64,000 nt of DNA from Sinohyriopsis cumingii (Eukaryota > Mollusca > Bivalvia > Unionida > Unionidae). A model generated the notes under the pieces. The model did not search any database, had not been told where the DNA came from, and saw nothing but the letters and a program-made list of their open reading frames with translations. Of this stretch, positions 60,935-64,000 are shown one piece after another. The position numbers and the translations under genes are program-made. The stretch is taken from contig CM068832.1 of the NCBI GenBank assembly GCA_028554795.2, positions 83,010,049-83,074,048 of the forward strand. Direction: 5' to 3'. How positions within the stretch are numbered: position 1 is the stretch's first letter; each line of letters opens with the position of its first letter.

Positions 60935-61800
60935 TATTTGATAGGAAACTGTTTAAATTGACCCGCGGTATACTCATGCACGACTTTGTGAGGTGGTTTG
61001 ATTGATTTTGATATCGCGGTGAGAACATTTAATACTTCACGACCACATATCGGAGGATCGGTCAGTTTTGTGTTGGCAGTGTTGAGTACCTGACTTTTGC
61101 TGGAATGCCTTTTGTATATTTGAGGAATTCAACTGGGGGTGCTAACCCATGCGAATCGAAATAGATAATTCCACGTGGATGTATCGCGTAAGCAACCCAG
61201 TGAGTTCCAGGGCGGTTGCTGTTGTCAAGATTAATAATTCCTGTTTCTGGATTATTCGGTTGTTGTGGCAATTGATCTCGCATAAAGACGCCTCTGAAAT
61301 TTTTTATATTTAATTGTTTAACAGCATCGAGTAAATCAAAATTTGAGATTGGTGTAAAACCTAGAACCGTTTTGGGTACCTTGAGGGCGGAGTTCCTGGA
61401 AGTCTTAATCCGCGTTCTTTTTTGGTATCCTTTCCCTGTGGCTTTCTTTAATGCCATTCCAGCAGCTGTTCCAACAGCTCCTAACGCGGCGGCCTTAGCG
61501 ACATCTGGGGCAGCAGCAGCTATCAGTGCTGGTATCGCGGCGAGAAGAGGAAATATACCACCGGTTTTAATCATGTCTTTGACGGCTTTTGGAACAAAAC
61601 CAAGTTGAACTCCAGTTTTTCCTTGTTTTGCTTTATTGAAATGATTAAGTTGTGTTTTAGTCAACGACAATTTGTTTGGACCGCCAGTAATTTGATCATT
61701 TTTTTAGTGTTATCGTTGCCCCACATCTGCTCGCGTTTTTCGATTGTAATTTTTTCGCCTGACCAGAAGTCAGAGTGACATTAACGTGGCTGTATGACAT
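60934..61800 (-). pseudogene. Adenovirus-type maturation protease with hydrophobic N-terminal region
   Basis: The C-terminal half is a C5/Ulp1-like cysteine protease: FRGVFMRDQLP, then GTHWVAYAIHPRG with the catalytic His, YFDSHGLAPPVEFL with the Asp region, and PPICGREVLNVL with the Cys. The N-terminal half (SLTKTQLNHFNKAKQGK; GGIFPLLAAIPALIAAAAPD; ALGAVGTAAGMALKKATGKG) is amphipathic and Ala-rich, reminiscent of adenovirus protein VI, which activates the protease and disrupts membranes. Broken, with a few breaks. Confidence 0.75.
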
Positions 61801-61828
61801 TTATTTAATATGAGCTTGATCTAATTGT

Positions 61829-63062
61829 CTACATATTTTCCACTGGTGCGTCAACGAATCTCATTCGGCCGCCAGCACCTTCCATTAACATTGTTCTATC
61901 AGAAAGTATAACAGCGATTGCTCTGTAATTAGCTATAACCTCTTTATTCACATTAGCCGGAAAGCCAGATTGTCTAGTTAAATCAAGATGCTCTAGTGAG
62001 AAGTAATTGATTGGATAATGAGATATATAATCCAATTGTGATATTTGCAAACCAGTATCAATATTTAGATCACGCGCTAGATATTTCGTCAAGCGTTGAT
62101 ATGCCCGTGCAACATGATTATTAAAATTTAACAATATGTTTTCAGATGGTTCTTGATACCCGTTTATTCTTAGAGAAACGTCAGTGATACCAAGTTTGTC
62201 AAATTTCATTTGACTATGTGTTTATGAGTTTATTCGTGCATAATTTTGAAGAGCAACGAAAATATGTCGCGGTGCAGAAACACCCTGCTGTGATGCTATA
62301 TGCCATGTAGAAAAAACATTATTGGTACTCTGAATACTATCTGTAGTTGTTGTAAGCTACGATAACAATTTGCCACCTTGAGGCATAAAAGAAAGCAGTC
62401 GCTGTTCTTCAGTAATTTCCGGGGTCATTACAGGCATCCACAGTGATAGTTTTGTTATTAATACTTTACCAGCGTCACATGCAGGTCGCCATAAAGCATC
62501 ATTGTCATCGTTTTTTCTAACAAGCACAACCGTATATTTTGCTCCGAAAATTACCTTACTGACCTCTCTGCAAAATCCAAAAGATATGCGATAGCGGAAT
62601 TACACTTGAAAATTTTCTACTATCTGTTTTCAACATTAATCTACGTATCGCGAAACCTAAATTAAATTCTGTATTAGCGCTAATAATCATGTCTTCCACG
62701 TCAATATCAGCAGGATTAGGAGCAGCACGGTTTTTTGGTCGTCTAATAATAAACTGATCACTGTTAGGACGATCAAAAAAGTGTCCTTGGCAAACATCAT
62801 TGATGGACCAGCTGATCTTGTATAATCATCATAATATCTTGCTAGACCAATTACTGTTGTATCAGCATCGACATCATTCTGAATCGATTTGATATTTTTT
62901 CCATTAATCATATATATGGCGCTACTAAACAAGGCCATAATTCCGTTATTGACAAAACTGATTATATATTGTATCCCCCGTGGCGTAGTCTGTGTCATCT
63001 AATTTTTTAATTTCACCTTCTACTTCAATAAATGCTTCAGCGGGTAAAAGTATATACTTGTA
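61829..63062 (-). pseudogene. Major capsid (double jelly-roll, hexon-like) protein
   Basis: The N-terminus has ILLPAEAFIEVEGEIKK, then IMALFSSAIYMINGKNIKSI and GLARYYDDYTRSAGPSMMF. The C-terminal part has RAYQRLTKYLARDLNIDTGL, YPINYFSLEHLDLTRQSGFP and an end IVAVILSDR-like block. The pattern (early beta strands VEG.I.K, a NNG...LF...Y.ING..I block, late YF..EHLD block) is that of the capsid protein I know from animal Polinton-like elements. Broken, with several breaks in the middle. Confidence 0.65.
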
Positions 63063-63599
63063 TCATGGTTCTCGTGTGTCATAAGAATAATACTGATCAT
63101 CACGCACTGATTCATCTTTAAGAACCGGTTCGTCTATGTCGAGTGCTGGGTTGGATTCCCGTTTAAACATTTTATTATAAAAGTTATCGTCTAAACTTGT
63201 GTTTATTTGTTCAGCCCCTTGATTTATCAACGCTGCTAATTTTTGATTTGCGGCTTCATTTATTACTTTGCTAACATTTGCAGGCATGTCTGCGGTAACT
63301 GGTAATTTTACCGGCGAACCTCTTTGATGTTTGCATATTAATCGTACTAGTCTATCCTTAATTGTCAAAAATGCTTTAGCGGCAGCGCTACCAACAGCAC
63401 CAGTAGCTTTATCTTTAATAACATCAATGGCTTTCATCGATAATTGTTTTGCGATTGGTATTGCTTTAGGAGCCATCCTCGCGAATAAACCCCGAACAAC
63501 ATCACCAAATCCGTTTCCGTAAGTCATCCTGTATACGGGTACTCGTGAGTTTACAATCCTGACCATGACCGGTCTACGATGAGAATTGTGTACGATCAT
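63063..63599 (-). CDS. Core-like basic protein (adenovirus pX/mu-like)
   Basis: 178 residues, looks whole. The N-terminal part has RMTYGNGFGDVVRGLFARMA followed by PKAIPIAKQ; this GxGxGDVxRGLFRxxxP pattern is typical of a small virion protein in Polinton-type elements. It is followed by an Ala/Lys-rich helix. The acidic end reads DEPVLKDESVRDDQYYSYDT. It directly precedes the capsid gene on the same strand without a gap. Its likely role is DNA condensation or the capsid interior. Confidence 0.6.
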   Translation of the reverse strand: MIVHNSHRRPVMVRIVNSRVPVYRMTYGNGFGDVVRGLFARMAPKAIPIAKQLSMKAIDVIKDKATGAVGSAAAKAFLTIKDRLVRLICKHQRGSPVKLPVTADMPANVSKVINEAANQKLAALINQGAEQINTSLDDNFYNKMFKRESNPALDIDEPVLKDESVRDDQYYSYDTREP

Positions 63600-63619
63600 T
63601 TTATTTAATTGTTATTTAT

Positions 63620-63940
63620 CTAATCGCTGTCAACAAGTTCATCAATAAGTTCTAGGTAGATGCTAGTATTCATGATACCACCTTGAAATAATCGCTGACA
63701 GATATCAGCCGCTTCATTAATTATTTCTGGCGAGTTATTTCCAGCTCGCTTACCTCCGATGAGAACATCTAACCGTGTTACATCATTGATGATATTATCA
63801 GGACAAGTAATTCCCAAGCCACTGCCTGTAGCAACAGGAGCATCGTGAAATTTTCCCTTTGAGATTGTGGTTGTTGTTGTTCCCCCCCCCCCGTTGCTGG
63901 GGAAGAGGTTGTTATAATTGTGATTGTTGTGTTCTTGCAA
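63620..63940 (-). CDS. Unknown small ORF at the top of the virion module
   Basis: 106 residues, looks whole. A low-complexity start (Asn/Gly/Thr-rich, with a poly-C tract at about 63884-63892 in the DNA) is followed by a folded-looking end ICQRLFQGGIMNTSIYLELI then DELVDSD. The stop lies about 20 bp before the start of the core-like gene. The family is not recognised. Confidence 0.5.
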   Translation of the reverse strand: MQEHNNHNYNNLFPSNGGGGTTTTTISKGKFHDAPVATGSGLGITCPDNIINDVTRLDVLIGGKRAGNNSPEIINEAADICQRLFQGGIMNTSIYLELIDELVDSD

Positions 63941-64000
63941 AATAATTATCTATTGCGTTTGAAAATGCAATATATCTAGTATCACTATTTCTATCCTGAT

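Overview
The window looks like nuclear DNA of a marine mollusc, most likely a bivalve. The DNA is AT-rich and full of minisatellites and long (AT)n runs. It carries tRNA-derived SINEs whose body text resembles the bivalve V-type SINEs known to me, and its genes have introns. The organism is inferred from the repeats; there is no marker gene.

Left third (1-22.2 kb): mostly tandem arrays, many with monomers of 51-65 bp. Between them lie a heavily decayed, minus-strand Polinton/Maverick-type DNA polymerase B (about 4.0-7.6 kb), a LINE fragment with its endonuclease domain (about 8.0-9.35 kb) into which a hAT fragment has inserted, two SINEs, and a small unassigned coding-like remnant near 16.2-17.1 kb.

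Middle (22.2-31.4 kb): one host gene on the plus strand with seven recognisable exons. Two C-type-lectin-like modules, each split over two exons, are followed by a single 4.47-kb Ser/Thr-rich exon with an 11-12-residue tandem repeat, then a transmembrane exon and a short cytoplasmic tail. It reads as a mucin-like type I membrane lectin. The first (signal-peptide) exon was not found. One lectin exon has a length that does not keep frame.

Right half (35.8-64.0 kb): two copies, in the same orientation, of a Polinton/adintovirus-like element. They share a conserved layout: packaging ATPase (minus), a zinc-ribbon plus phospholipase A2 protein (plus), integrase (plus), a very long polymerase-helicase-HNH gene (minus), a small Cys-rich ORF, a NUMOD/HNH homing-endonuclease-like ORF, a tRNA-like segment with (AT)n, and a further ORF. 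Copy A (about 35.8-44.3 kb) ends there. Copy B (about 49.0 kb to the window end) continues into a virion module: two small paralogues, penton-like, membrane, fibre-like, adenovirus-type protease, major capsid and core-like proteins. Both copies are fossils with several breaks, although some small genes look whole. By eye their proteins agree at roughly three residues in four, so the copies are not a very recent duplication. Between them lie a decayed Ty3/Gypsy fragment and a scrap of a related Cys-rich ORF.

The most interesting point is the polymerase-helicase-HNH arrangement, which is present in both copies and differs from the ordinary Polinton polymerase fossil at the left of the same window.
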